Shown piece after piece: positions 1 through 8,139 of a stretch of DNA of 64,000 nucleotides. The stretch lies in assembly GCA_945870855.1 (NCBI GenBank), contig CAMBTP010000003.1, forward strand, positions 1 to 64,000, given 5' to 3'. The first letter of the stretch is position 1. The number at the start of each line of letters is the position of its first letter. The notes under the pieces were generated by a model that did not search any database, was not told the DNA's origin, and worked only from the letters and a program-made list of their open reading frames with translations. The DNA comes from Prosthecobacter debontii (GTDB lineage Bacteria > Verrucomicrobiota > Verrucomicrobiia > Verrucomicrobiales > Akkermansiaceae). The position numbers and the translations under genes are program-made.

Positions 1-87
1 CCCCGTTTTCATCTCCGCCAACTCCAAAGGAGACCACACCTTTTGCCCCTCCAAATCCCTTTGTTTATTTTGTTTCAGCGTATCCAT
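1..87 (-). CDS. Hypothetical protein, N-terminal end only (cut by window edge)
   Basis: An ATG at 87 opens a 29-codon frame that reaches the window edge without a stop. The peptide starts MDTLKQNKQRDLEGQK and is hydrophilic; no family is recognised. It lies on the same strand as the integrase-like fragment and tRNA-Leu, downstream of both. Only 29 codons are visible and no clear ribosome-binding site precedes the ATG, so it may not be a real gene. Confidence 0.3.
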   Translation of the reverse strand, partial: MDTLKQNKQRDLEGQKVWSPLELAEMKTG

Positions 88-153
88 AGCGAAACCCTAC
101 CAGCCCAAAAAAGCATCCGCAAGTCAATTGTATGCCTGGCAGTTAATAGGCAG

Positions 154-597
154 TTAATTTACAGAGGCCATGGCGGCGAGCGATTCCGTTCCTGCCAGTT
201 CGCGGGCGCGGGTGTAATCCTCGATGGCAGCGACCAAGGGAATGCCAGTTTTCTCGAGCATCGCTATCGCCGCTTTGAAGCTGTCGCGCTCGTGCGGCTT
301 AAGGTCGGTCACATGCTGCATGCCGGACTTAATCCGCTGCGCCACGAAGAGTGCCTCCTTTTTGGCGGACTCCACGGTGTAGAACATTTTCCGCATTCGG
401 CGGCCGTCCCGGTAGAAACTCAGGGTGAAGCGGACTCGTCCTTTGGACTCCGTTCGATAGATTGGCACCACAGCGGACGCGAATTTCACCTTGAGAAAAA
501 GCCCGAGTTTTTTCTTAGCTCTGGATCGCTTTGGTTTCGTGCGGGTTGCAGATTCCGTACCCGCGTTTGTCACCATTTTGTCACCACCCTCGTTCAT
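154..597 (-). CDS. Integrase N-terminal-like protein, probably truncated
   Basis: This 147-aa protein has a basic N-terminus (residues about 17-30, rich in K and R), then a segment YRTESKGRVRFTLSFYRDG and a helical region ending in RARELAGTESLAAM. From memory this pattern matches the N-terminal arm and SAM-like region of tyrosine recombinases in Verrucomicrobia, which run to about 400 residues. Here the frame stops soon after, and no catalytic R..HxxR..Y region follows in the 153 bases left in the window. The gene starts about 60 bp beyond the 3' end of tRNA-Leu on the same strand, the usual place for a tRNA-integrating element. I read it as an integrase remnant; a short stand-alone protein is possible. 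Confidence 0.5.
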   Translation of the reverse strand: MNEGGDKMVTNAGTESATRTKPKRSRAKKKLGLFLKVKFASAVVPIYRTESKGRVRFTLSFYRDGRRMRKMFYTVESAKKEALFVAQRIKSGMQHVTDLKPHERDSFKAAIAMLEKTGIPLVAAIEDYTRARELAGTESLAAMASVN

Positions 598-657
598 GGG
601 GTAGTGGGGGTTGTCAACCGGTCGGGGTACATACCCCGTAACCCATTGATAATGAAA

Positions 658-744
658 TGGTGCGCGCGATAGGACTCGAACCTACACAGGGTTGCCCCTA
701 CTAGAACCTGAATCTAGCGCGTCTACCAATTCCGCCACGCGCGC
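658..744 (-). tRNA. tRNA-Leu (anticodon CAG)
   Basis: On the minus strand the sequence folds as a class II tRNA: 7-bp acceptor stem (GCGCGCG with CGCGCGC), a D-arm with AATTGGTAGAC, anticodon stem CTAGA/TCTAG around loop TTCAGGT (anticodon CAG), a long variable arm (GGGGCAACCC), and a T-arm with GGTTCGAGTCC. An A discriminator and CCA are encoded (661-658). The long variable arm and anticodon together give leucine. The integrase-like fragment lies directly downstream. Confidence 0.95.
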
Positions 745-753
745 ACTTTAAAA

Positions 754-773
754 CCGCCCTTGCGGACGGGCGG
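754..773. terminator. GC-rich hairpin upstream of tRNA-Leu
   Basis: CCGCCC (754-759) pairs with GGGCGG (768-773) across an 8-nt loop. It lies between the 3' end of yraN and the 5' end of tRNA-Leu, both on the minus strand, so it could end yraN transcription. There is no strong T-run on the minus strand, so this is a weak call. Confidence 0.3.
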
Positions 774-904
774 GAAAGCAACCATGCCCGCGCAGAGATG
801 GCAATCACCATTTTTGCATCACCATTTTTGCAGCGGCGCGCAGGATACCTACAACAGGGAGGTAAACCTGGCCGAATGGAAAAGAGAACCACGGATGAAA
901 TTCT

Positions 905-1282
905 TTAGTTTCTTTTGTGGAAACCATGGGGATGTGCATTTCCAAACACGTTTTCAATCCGCGTCACCATGGGTTTTTCGCCCTCAGCGACCTCGACCTC
1001 GATCACATCGAAGCGCCACGGCAAGTCGCGGCTGCCTAGCCTGCGCAGCCATTCGTTGGCACCGCGTTGGATCAGCGAACGTTTTTTGCGGTTCACTGCG
1101 GAGAGACCGCGGATCTTGGCATTCTTTTTCCGGGTCTTCACCTCGATAAAAAGAAGCTGCCTGCCTTCCCGCACGACGATATCAACCTCACCACCCCGCC
1201 TGCCTTTAAAATTTCTAGCGAGCACCTTGCCATTGCGGGCGCGCAGCCAGTGGGCAGCCACATTTTCGCCGTAGTCACCCAT
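905..1282 (-). CDS. yraN: YraN/UPF0102 family endonuclease-like protein
   Basis: A 125-aa UPF0102 protein with a nuclease-like core. GRRGGEVDIVV and FIEVKTRK carry the D and ExK of a PD-(D/E)XK fold. The family's cellular role is poorly known. The ATG at 1282 is chosen because GAGGAA stands a few bases upstream and because it overlaps the rnhB stop by 8 nt, a normal translational coupling. The frame stays open further upstream (another ATG at 1375), but no ribosome-binding site is seen there. The rnhB-yraN pairing is common in bacteria and supports the assignment. Confidence 0.88.
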   Translation of the reverse strand: MGDYGENVAAHWLRARNGKVLARNFKGRRGGEVDIVVREGRQLLFIEVKTRKKNAKIRGLSAVNRKKRSLIQRGANEWLRRLGSRDLPWRFDVIEVEVAEGEKPMVTRIENVFGNAHPHGFHKRN

Positions 1283-1925
1283 CCATTTCCTCGCGCCGCT
1301 GGTCCCCGTCCCCTGCCTGTAGGGCGAGTTGAGAAACCGGCTGAAACGACCGACGATGATGGCGACAAGGCCCATGTTTTCTGAGTGCTTCGAGATGCTG
1401 CCGCGTGCCATAGCCTTGGTGCTTGGCGAAACCATACGCGGGAAACTCGAAGTCGATCTTCTCCATAAAACGATCCCTTGTCACCTTCGCAATCACACTC
1501 GCGGCCGCGATGGAAAGTGACAGTCCGTCGCCCTTCACCAAGGCTTCATGAGGAACCGGCAGATCTTTCGCTGGCAATCCATCCACCAGCGCGATGTCCG
1601 GTGTTTCCGCAAGCGAACCGAGGGCAAGCGCCATTGCCTTGTAGGTGGCACGAAGGATATTAATCTGATCAATCTCCTCTGGCCCGACCAAGGCGACCGC
1701 CCACACCACATCGGAGTTTCCGGTGATTTCCGCGTAGAGAATCTCCCTGCGCCGCTTCGTCAGCTTCTTGGAATCATCGAGAAGTGGGCATGAAAAAGTA
1801 AAAGGCAAGATCACGGCCGCCGCAGCAACCGGTCCTGCCAAAGGTCCCCTACCCGCTTCATCGACTCCTGCCACCCGGGAAAATCCGCGGTTGGCGAGGT
1901 CGATTTCGTAGGCGAAGTCAGGCAC
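1275..1925 (-). CDS. rnhB: Ribonuclease HII
   Basis: RNase HII cleaves the RNA strand of RNA-DNA hybrids and removes single ribonucleotides left by replication. The 216-aa protein has the GVDEAGRGPLAGPV signature; the metal-binding acidic residues are likely D22, E23, D115 (LVDG) and D133 (KGDG). ASVIAKVTRDR follows and the KHQGYGT segment lies near residue 165. The start codon is GTG. A tail of about 19 residues extends past the usual C-terminus and is encoded where yraN begins. It is the first gene of an rnhB-yraN unit, divergent from coaE-rho. Confidence 0.96.
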   Translation of the reverse strand: MPDFAYEIDLANRGFSRVAGVDEAGRGPLAGPVAAAAVILPFTFSCPLLDDSKKLTKRRREILYAEITGNSDVVWAVALVGPEEIDQINILRATYKAMALALGSLAETPDIALVDGLPAKDLPVPHEALVKGDGLSLSIAAASVIAKVTRDRFMEKIDFEFPAYGFAKHQGYGTRQHLEALRKHGPCRHHRRSFQPVSQLALQAGDGDQRREEMDG

Positions 1926-2197
1926 GGAATTACCACTGTTGGATATAACGAGGATAGACGCCCGGAAAGAGGATTGCAGACAAGGGCGAACGAGGGCTGA
2001 GAAATATGGGGCGATGGAAAGATTGTCAATTCGGCGGAGACGGATTTTATAAATCGACGATTTAAGAAAAGAAGCAGTTATGATGAAGTTTTAATCTCAT
2101 CTGGGAAAAGCACCTAATCCAAGATCTACGAGCGCCCATTAGCTATGCGGTTATTTCATCCTTGGCGCATGCGGTATCTTGGCGGTTCAATCCCCCC
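1926..2197. other. Divergent intergenic region between rnhB and coaE-rho
   Basis: About 270 bp, AT-rich between roughly 2040 and 2110. It must hold the promoters of both flanking genes. I could not pick out a convincing -35/-10 pair, operator or RNA structure. Confidence 0.4.
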
Positions 2198-4147
2198 ATG
2201 CTCACAATCGCTCTCACCGGCGGCATTGCCACCGGTAAGTCCACCGCCGTCCGCCTTTTCCGCGAGTTCCTGACGGATATCGTGGTGTTCGACTGCGATC
2301 TCGCGGTGCGCAGCCTGCTAGAGACCGAATCGGTCGCCAAAGAACTCGCGGAGCTTTTCGGCGATGGCATTCTCGATCAGGAAACGGGAGCCATCGACCG
2401 CACGAAGCTTCGTGGCATCGTTTTCGCAGATACCGGCAAACGGGCGCTTCTGGAGGGAATTTTGCATCCGCGGGTGCGACAGGAATGTCTTGCCCTACGC
2501 GATGAGGCGGCTATGAAAGGGGCGCGGTGCTTCCTGGCGGATGTTCCGCTGCTTTTCGAAAACGGCTTCGATTTCGGCCAGACCCGGGCAATCACCGTCT
2601 CCACCTCCCGCGCCACGCAGGTCGCCAGACTCAAGGCTCGCAACGGTTGGGATGATGCCCTGATCGAGTCCATCCTCGCCGCCCAAATGCCCCTGGAGGA
2701 AAAGGAAGCTCGCGCCGACATCGTCTTCTGGAACGACGGCCGGCCCGACACCCTCAGGGCGCAAATCCAGCGATACTGCGAAACTTTTCCACCCATCTCC
2801 ATGTCAGACACAACCGAACAAACCTCCGAGGCAGTCGTTTCCGATGCCCCATCCACCGCTGTCGCCAAGGCGGCCGCCCCCTTCCTCGTGCCGGATCACA
2901 TCGATCTCAACGCATTCCGGCTCAAGCCGCTTTCCGAGTTGCAGAAGATCGCCACCGAGATCCCTGCCCGCATCCAAGGCGGACTCACCAAGGCGCAGCT
3001 CGTTTACGAAATTATCTGCTTCTTCGTCTGCAACGGCTCGAACGTGACCTGCGAAGGCGTGCTGGAATTCGGCAAGGAACACTTCGCCATGATCCGTGAT
3101 CCGGAGCGCTCGTTCCGCCCCTCACAGGACGACATCCATATCGGCGGCCCCGTGCTGAATAACGCGAAGATTCGCAGCGGCCAGCTCATCAAAGTGAAAG
3201 TCCGCCCGCCCGTGCAGCGCGACAAATACCTCACCACCGCCGAGATCCTGGAAATCGAGGGAAAGCCCGCCGCCGAGTGGGAAGAGCCAAAGGATTTCGA
3301 CAAGCTCACCCCGATGTTTCCCGACAGCCGTATTCACCTCGAAGGCGAGGGCACGGAATTCCTCGGCGTCCGCGTGATCGACCTCATCGCGCCGCTCGGC
3401 AAGGGTCAGCGCGGACTGATCGTGGCACCTCCACGCGGCGGAAAAACCATTTTACTCAAACAGATCGCTAAGTCGATCAAGGCGAACAACCCCGGCGTGG
3501 AACTTATCGTCCTGCTGCTCGACGAGCGCCCCGAGGAGGTCACCGATTTCGAGGAAACTGTGAACTGCCGCGTGTTCTCCTCCACCTTCGATGAAACGCC
3601 GAGGCGCCACGCCCAAGTGGCCGATCTCGTGATCGCCCGCGCCCAGCGCTTGGTGGAGCTCAACAGGCACGTAATCCTGTTGCTCGACTCCCTCACCCGC
3701 CTAGCCCGCGGCCACAACTCCGCCATGCAAGGTGGCCCGATTGGCTCCGGCGGCGTTTCCCCGGCGGCCCTCCAGAAGTCCCGGAAGTTTTTCGGCACCG
3801 CCCGCAATATTGAGAACGGCGGATCGCTCACCATCCTTGCCACTGCTCTGGTGGAAACGGAATCCCGCCTCGACGATGTGGTCTTCGAGGAGTTCAAGGG
3901 TACCGGAAATATGGAAGTCCGCCTCGACCGCGAGCTCGCTGAGCGCCGCGTCTATCCCGCAATCCACATCCCCCAATCCGGCACCCGCAACGACGACCGC
4001 CTCTACCACCCCGACGAATTCCAGAAAGTTGTCGATGTCCGCAAACAACTCGCCGGCCTACCCATCGGAGATGCCCTCGTCATGCTCCTCGAAAATCTCA
4101 AGAAAACCAAAACCAACGCAGAATTCCTCCTACGCGGGTTGCGATGA
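2198..4147 (+). CDS. coaE-rho: Fused dephospho-CoA kinase / transcription termination factor Rho
   Basis: One uninterrupted 649-codon frame encodes two housekeeping proteins. Residues 1 to about 201 are CoaE, which phosphorylates dephospho-CoA in the last step of CoA synthesis; the P-loop GGIATGKST is at 8-16. From about Met202 follow a low-complexity linker, the Rho N-terminal and RNA-binding domains, and the hexameric ATPase with Walker A APPRGGKT (410-417), LLDERPEEV, SLTRLARGHN and FFGTARNIENGG. ATG 2198 is chosen because it starts the CoaE fold directly. Met202 (ATG at 2801) could start a separate Rho, but no Shine-Dalgarno sequence precedes it (upstream bases are TTCCACCCATCTCC). So the product is either a true fusion or two proteins from one frame. 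Confidence 0.93.
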   Translation: MLTIALTGGIATGKSTAVRLFREFLTDIVVFDCDLAVRSLLETESVAKELAELFGDGILDQETGAIDRTKLRGIVFADTGKRALLEGILHPRVRQECLALRDEAAMKGARCFLADVPLLFENGFDFGQTRAITVSTSRATQVARLKARNGWDDALIESILAAQMPLEEKEARADIVFWNDGRPDTLRAQIQRYCETFPPISMSDTTEQTSEAVVSDAPSTAVAKAAAPFLVPDHIDLNAFRLKPLSELQKIATEIPARIQGGLTKAQLVYEIICFFVCNGSNVTCEGVLEFGKEHFAMIRDPERSFRPSQDDIHIGGPVLNNAKIRSGQLIKVKVRPPVQRDKYLTTAEILEIEGKPAAEWEEPKDFDKLTPMFPDSRIHLEGEGTEFLGVRVIDLIAPLGKGQRGLIVAPPRGGKTILLKQIAKSIKANNPGVELIVLLLDERPEEVTDFEETVNCRVFSSTFDETPRRHAQVADLVIARAQRLVELNRHVILLLDSLTRLARGHNSAMQGGPIGSGGVSPAALQKSRKFFGTARNIENGGSLTILATALVETESRLDDVVFEEFKGTGNMEVRLDRELAERRVYPAIHIPQSGTRNDDRLYHPDEFQKVVDVRKQLAGLPIGDALVMLLENLKKTKTNAEFLLRGLR

Positions 4148-4187
4148 TTTCGGAGTGCGGAGACATGTCTCCGCTTTCCAAACTCAA

Positions 4188-7100
4188 TCAAAGCCTCCGC
4201 TCCAACGCGGCGGCCACGCGTTTCTCGGAGATTTTGCCCTTCACCTCGACATCGGGGGCGAAGGTTTGCACTCGCCATTCTTCCAGCAGCCAGCCTGCTT
4301 CCCAGAGCCTCGCATCCTCTGGCGCGGCCATCCATTCCGTGAACCATCCCTGCCAATGACGGCGGACGATATCCATTTTCTCCAGATCCTTTACCAAAGG
4401 TAAACTTGCCACCCGACCTAGCCGTGAGCGAATGGCACGCAGCCGTCGTGGATAATCAATGAGCCGCGCGTAGCCCGCCCGCCATGCCCATTTTGCTCGG
4501 AACAGCCACGCGAGTTCCTCCTCAAGATCGGCGGCGATCTCACCATGGTTGCGATCATCTGCATGCGCGGAGATCCATTCCCGCACACTACGCACCGCAT
4601 CGACAATCCCATCCAGCGCCACTCCGATTTTCACCGCCGCCTCATACCAGCTGCCGTGCGTGGCTTCGTTGAGCTTCGCGAACGCCTCGGGGCTTCTCGG
4701 GAAATCGCCGCCTGCCACGCCCTCTGCTGTTAGAAGAATCAGATCTTCCATATCGATCCCAAACCTGCCCATCTCGACCTTTGCAAGCATGCCCATCGGG
4801 AATTTTTTCCGTAGGTAATCCACCTCTCGCTCCGCCGCCAAGATCAGCAAACGTGCTCCGCCCGCGCGATGCGATTCACGCGCCTCCTGAAGAATCGTGA
4901 AAGCCCGCACGCCCACCGTTTTTCCCTCATCCACCAAGGCAGGAAAAGTCGCACCACCCGCCGTCATGACTTCTTCCGGTAGGCACTCTCCATCCCAACG
5001 GCTCATACCACGACGCTCCACATCCGCCGTCGCCGCCGCCTCGAAGCGTGCCTTCATCCAGTCAGAGAGTTGTAATTTAAGCACGGCCACATCGGTGCCC
5101 ATCGCAAGCTCCCCGCCCTCGTCATCGCAGACCCAAATTTTCGTAATGAGGTGCTCGGGAAATTTCCCTGTATCGAACTCGCTGGGTGGAATCACGGCAC
5201 CCGTTCTATCGGAAACATAATCCGCAAGAGTAAACTCGATAGCCATCTCTTTCGGAGCACCCATCCAGAGCTCCGCAAAGCCACGCGCCACATCGCCGAT
5301 GGGCTGGCAGGCTTTGCGGTAATCCTTGGGCAACCCTCGCAGCAACAACTCCGCCCGCTCCTCCAGATTCCCATCGATCCCCCACCCCGGCAGCCACGCG
5401 GGCATTACTGGAAGCTGATCGACATGCACGCCGATGGTCACTCCATCGTCACGCTCGCCGGGCGCGCAATGGTAATAGACCGCATACTCCTCGCCCTCGT
5501 GGCGCAGGTTATCCGGGAAAAAATCCAGCCCTTTCAGCTCCTCCCAAACCACATCCGCCATACCCAGCATCAGCGAATCCTCGTTTGCCTCGCGCCACTT
5601 GTGGAAGGCCGCCGCCGTACTGATATCCAGCGGAATACGGTTTCCGAAAAACCTCACCACCGCATCCTCACTCCACAACATCCCGGGCCTTCTGAGCTTG
5701 TCCTCCAAGCCTTTAATCTCCTCCCGCATCGCCTCCATGTGATCGAGGAAACGCGTCTTTCTCCGCAGCCCGCCGCCTAAAATTCCCTCCCGTAGAAACA
5801 CCTCGTGCGCCGCCTTTTTGTCCACCCGCCCGTAATGCACACGCCGGCCCTCGATGACGTGCAGCCCGCCGCAGATCACCGTCTCCTTGCCATAGACAGC
5901 TCCCTGTTTCTCGTCCCAATGCGCCTCGCCGTAACGACTGCGGCACAGATGCGGCGCCACCGTCTCCACCCACTCCGGTTCGATCCGCGCCACCCGCCGC
6001 GCCCACAGCCGGCTCGTCTCCACCATCTCTAAGCCCATCACCCACTCGTTGCGTTTCTTCAGCGAAAACAAACACGACCCCGGAAACACCGCGAAGAAAC
6101 CACCCGCAGCACTCCGGTAAGCCTTGTTCTCCTTATCCCACAGCCCGAACTGCCGCGGTGCTCCCGCGAGCAAAGCACGGTGCAGCGCCGCATAATCCGG
6201 GTCTTCCCTCTTACTTGGGATTTGAATTTTGAAATTTGAAATTTCCGCCAACTCCTCGATCACATTCCCCCACTCTGTCACCCGCTTCGCGTTGAGAAAA
6301 TTCGCACCGCAGAATTTCCGAAGCTGGTTCCACTTCCACCTACGCCCATCGTAGTAGTTGGAAACGTCGCGCCACAGATTCAGGATCGCCATGAAATCGC
6401 TGTCCGCATCATTCCACTTCGCGTGAGCGGCATCCGCCTCGCGCTTTTTATCAGCCGGGCGCTCGCGCGGATCGCTGGTCTCCAGCGCGGCGACGATCAC
6501 CGTCACCTCATCCACGCATTTCTCGTGATGCGCCTCGATCAGCATCCGCCCCATGCGCGGATCCACCGGCAGACGCGCCAGCTCCTGGCCAATTTCTGTC
6601 AGCTCCCTGTCCGTATCGAGCGCGCCAACCTCGCGCAGCGTCCGGTATCCCTCGGCCACTGCTTTCGGGTTCGGCGGATCGAGGAAAGGGAACTCGGAAA
6701 TCTCCGGCAGCCCCAGCGATTTCATTCGCAGGATCACACCCGCCAGCGAGCTGCGGCGAATTTCCGGCTCCGTGAAATCAGGCCGATCCAGCAAATCCTC
6801 TTCTGCGTAGAGCCGCAGGCAAACGCCGTCCCGCACCCGCCCGCAACGCCCCTTCCGCTGCCGAGCGCTGGCTTGGCTCACCGGCTCCACCTGCAAGCGC
6901 TGCACGCCCTTCGCCGCATTCCACCGGCTAACCCGTGCCAGACCGCTGTCCAGCACGCAAGCGATGCGCGGGATGGTCAGGCTCGTTTCCGCCACGTTTG
7001 TCGCCAGCACAATGCGCCTTAGCCGCCCCGGCTCGAACACCCGTTGCTGATCTGCCATCCCCAGCCTCGCAAACAGCGGCAGCACCTCGGTATTCCGATA

Positions 7101-7913
7101 GCGCCTACCCTCCAGCGCATCCGCGCACTCGCGGATCTCGCGCTCGCCCGGCAGGAAAATAAGCGTGTCGCCCATGGGATCGATATCATTGAGCTGATCC
7201 ATCCCCCGCGCAACCAGCGAGGCCAGTTCTTCATCGTCCTTGCCCGGCAGGAAAAACTCCGCCACCGGAAACATCCGCCCCGGAGCCTCGATCACCGGCA
7301 CGCGTAGCTGCCGCGTCTCGCGGCAGTCCGTGGAATTGGCGTCTCGCCGATTGCTAAAAAACTCCGCAAAAGCCCCCGCATCCAAAGTCGCCGAGGAAAT
7401 CACTATCCGCAGATCCGGCCGCTTTTCTAACAGCCTTTTCAAATACCCCAGCAGGAAATCAATATTCAATGATCTCTCATGCGCCTCGTCGAGAATCAGC
7501 GCGTCGTATTTCGCCAATCCCGCATCCCCCTGCGTCTCCGCCAACAGGATGCCATCCGTCATAAACTTGATCCGCGTTTCCCGCGAAGTCTTGTCATCGA
7601 ACCTTACCTGATACCCCACGAACCCACCCAGCGGCACCGCCAGTTCCTCCGCCACCCGCTTCGCCACACTCACCGCCGCAATCCGCCGCGGCTGCGTACA
7701 CCCAATGATCTTCCTCTTACTTGAAATTTGAGATTTGAAATTTGAGATTTCAAGCGCCTCCGCGACCATTTTGGGCAACTGCGTCGTCTTCCCACTGCCC
7801 GTATCGGAAACCACCACCACCACCTGATTCTCCCGGATCGCGGCGATGATCTCCTCCCGCCTCTCCACAACCGGTAATTCACCCGGATAATTCCACCTGC
7901 CCGAAAAACTCAT
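4188..7913 (-). CDS. hrpA: ATP-dependent RNA helicase, HrpA type (DEAH box, DUF3418)
   Basis: A 1241-aa DEAH-box helicase close to the roughly 1300 residues of E. coli HrpA, which acts on mRNA and stalled ribosomes. Walker A is DTGSGKTTQLPK (37-48), motif Ia is TQPRRIAA (73-80), then DEAHERSLNIDF, SSATLD, and motifs V/VI with NVAETSLTIP and QRKGRCGR. The C-terminal half is the HrpA-specific helical/DUF3418 part. Two near-identical peptides, EISNFKSQISSKRK (about 55-68) and EISNFKIQIPSKRE (about 557-570), are encoded by AT-rich repeats inserted in the same codon phase. The first lies between motif I and motif Ia, where related helicases have a short variable loop. Core motifs are intact, so the enzyme should be functional. 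Confidence 0.93.
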   Translation of the reverse strand: MSFSGRWNYPGELPVVERREEIIAAIRENQVVVVVSDTGSGKTTQLPKMVAEALEISNFKSQISSKRKIIGCTQPRRIAAVSVAKRVAEELAVPLGGFVGYQVRFDDKTSRETRIKFMTDGILLAETQGDAGLAKYDALILDEAHERSLNIDFLLGYLKRLLEKRPDLRIVISSATLDAGAFAEFFSNRRDANSTDCRETRQLRVPVIEAPGRMFPVAEFFLPGKDDEELASLVARGMDQLNDIDPMGDTLIFLPGEREIRECADALEGRRYRNTEVLPLFARLGMADQQRVFEPGRLRRIVLATNVAETSLTIPRIACVLDSGLARVSRWNAAKGVQRLQVEPVSQASARQRKGRCGRVRDGVCLRLYAEEDLLDRPDFTEPEIRRSSLAGVILRMKSLGLPEISEFPFLDPPNPKAVAEGYRTLREVGALDTDRELTEIGQELARLPVDPRMGRMLIEAHHEKCVDEVTVIVAALETSDPRERPADKKREADAAHAKWNDADSDFMAILNLWRDVSNYYDGRRWKWNQLRKFCGANFLNAKRVTEWGNVIEELAEISNFKIQIPSKREDPDYAALHRALLAGAPRQFGLWDKENKAYRSAAGGFFAVFPGSCLFSLKKRNEWVMGLEMVETSRLWARRVARIEPEWVETVAPHLCRSRYGEAHWDEKQGAVYGKETVICGGLHVIEGRRVHYGRVDKKAAHEVFLREGILGGGLRRKTRFLDHMEAMREEIKGLEDKLRRPGMLWSEDAVVRFFGNRIPLDISTAAAFHKWREANEDSLMLGMADVVWEELKGLDFFPDNLRHEGEEYAVYYHCAPGERDDGVTIGVHVDQLPVMPAWLPGWGIDGNLEERAELLLRGLPKDYRKACQPIGDVARGFAELWMGAPKEMAIEFTLADYVSDRTGAVIPPSEFDTGKFPEHLITKIWVCDDEGGELAMGTDVAVLKLQLSDWMKARFEAAATADVERRGMSRWDGECLPEEVMTAGGATFPALVDEGKTVGVRAFTILQEARESHRAGGARLLILAAEREVDYLRKKFPMGMLAKVEMGRFGIDMEDLILLTAEGVAGGDFPRSPEAFAKLNEATHGSWYEAAVKIGVALDGIVDAVRSVREWISAHADDRNHGEIAADLEEELAWLFRAKWAWRAGYARLIDYPRRLRAIRSRLGRVASLPLVKDLEKMDIVRRHWQGWFTEWMAAPEDARLWEAGWLLEEWRVQTFAPDVEVKGKISEKRVAAALERRL
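6202..6245 (-). repeat. AT-rich interspersed repeat, in-frame copy 2 in hrpA
   Basis: On the minus strand this reads GAAATTTCAAATTTCAAAAT, continues with two more ATTC-type units, then CCCAAGTAAGAGGGAAGA. It aligns with the inverted-repeat arm at 62369-62406 apart from a TAAGAGG insertion before the terminal GAAGA. It adds about 14 codons (EISNFKIQIPSKRE) near residue 557 of the helicase and starts on the first base of a codon. Confidence 0.75.
7709..7754 (-). repeat. AT-rich interspersed repeat, in-frame copy 1 in hrpA
   Basis: On the minus strand this reads GAAATCTCAAATTTCAAATC and ends CAAGTAAGAGGAAGA. It is the close sister of the copy at 6202-6245: same orientation, same reading phase, nearly the same encoded peptide (EISNFKSQISSKRK). 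It is inserted between helicase motifs I and Ia. Confidence 0.75.
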
Positions 7914-7956
7914 CGCCGCGATTCTTTCCAGCGCCCCGCCCTAGGCAAGCCGGGAG

Positions 7957-8139
7957 TCAACAGCAGACAATGCACAGTTTCCTGCGTTTGTCCTTGCTGT
8001 GGATGTGCGGCTGCCACTCCGGCGTCCTCCGCGCAGCCGGTTCACCGGGCGCGAGGTGCGGCCCGTGCCCGTCCGCATAGCCCAGCTCCCCGAACCATTC
8101 GAGTGCGGCTTCTTCGATGATGGATTCGTTGATGCTTAT
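7957..8139 (-). pseudogene. Remnant of type I restriction HsdR N-terminus
   Basis: A 60-codon frame, beginning ISINESIIEEAALEWFGELG and continuing GYADGHGPHLAPGEPAA, matches the conserved opening of HsdR, the type I restriction motor/nuclease subunit of about 1000 residues. After about 36 residues the similarity ends and a stop follows at 7957. The codon where ATG would be expected is ATA (8139-8137), so even the start is lost. It overlaps the hipA stop codon, which suggests an ancestral hipB-hipA-hsdR unit. No other hsdR, hsdM or hsdS sequence is in the window. Confidence 0.7.

Noticed and set aside
803-836. Tandem repeat TCACCATTTTTGCA twice
   Set aside because: Only two units and no array or coding context; not a CRISPR or satellite.
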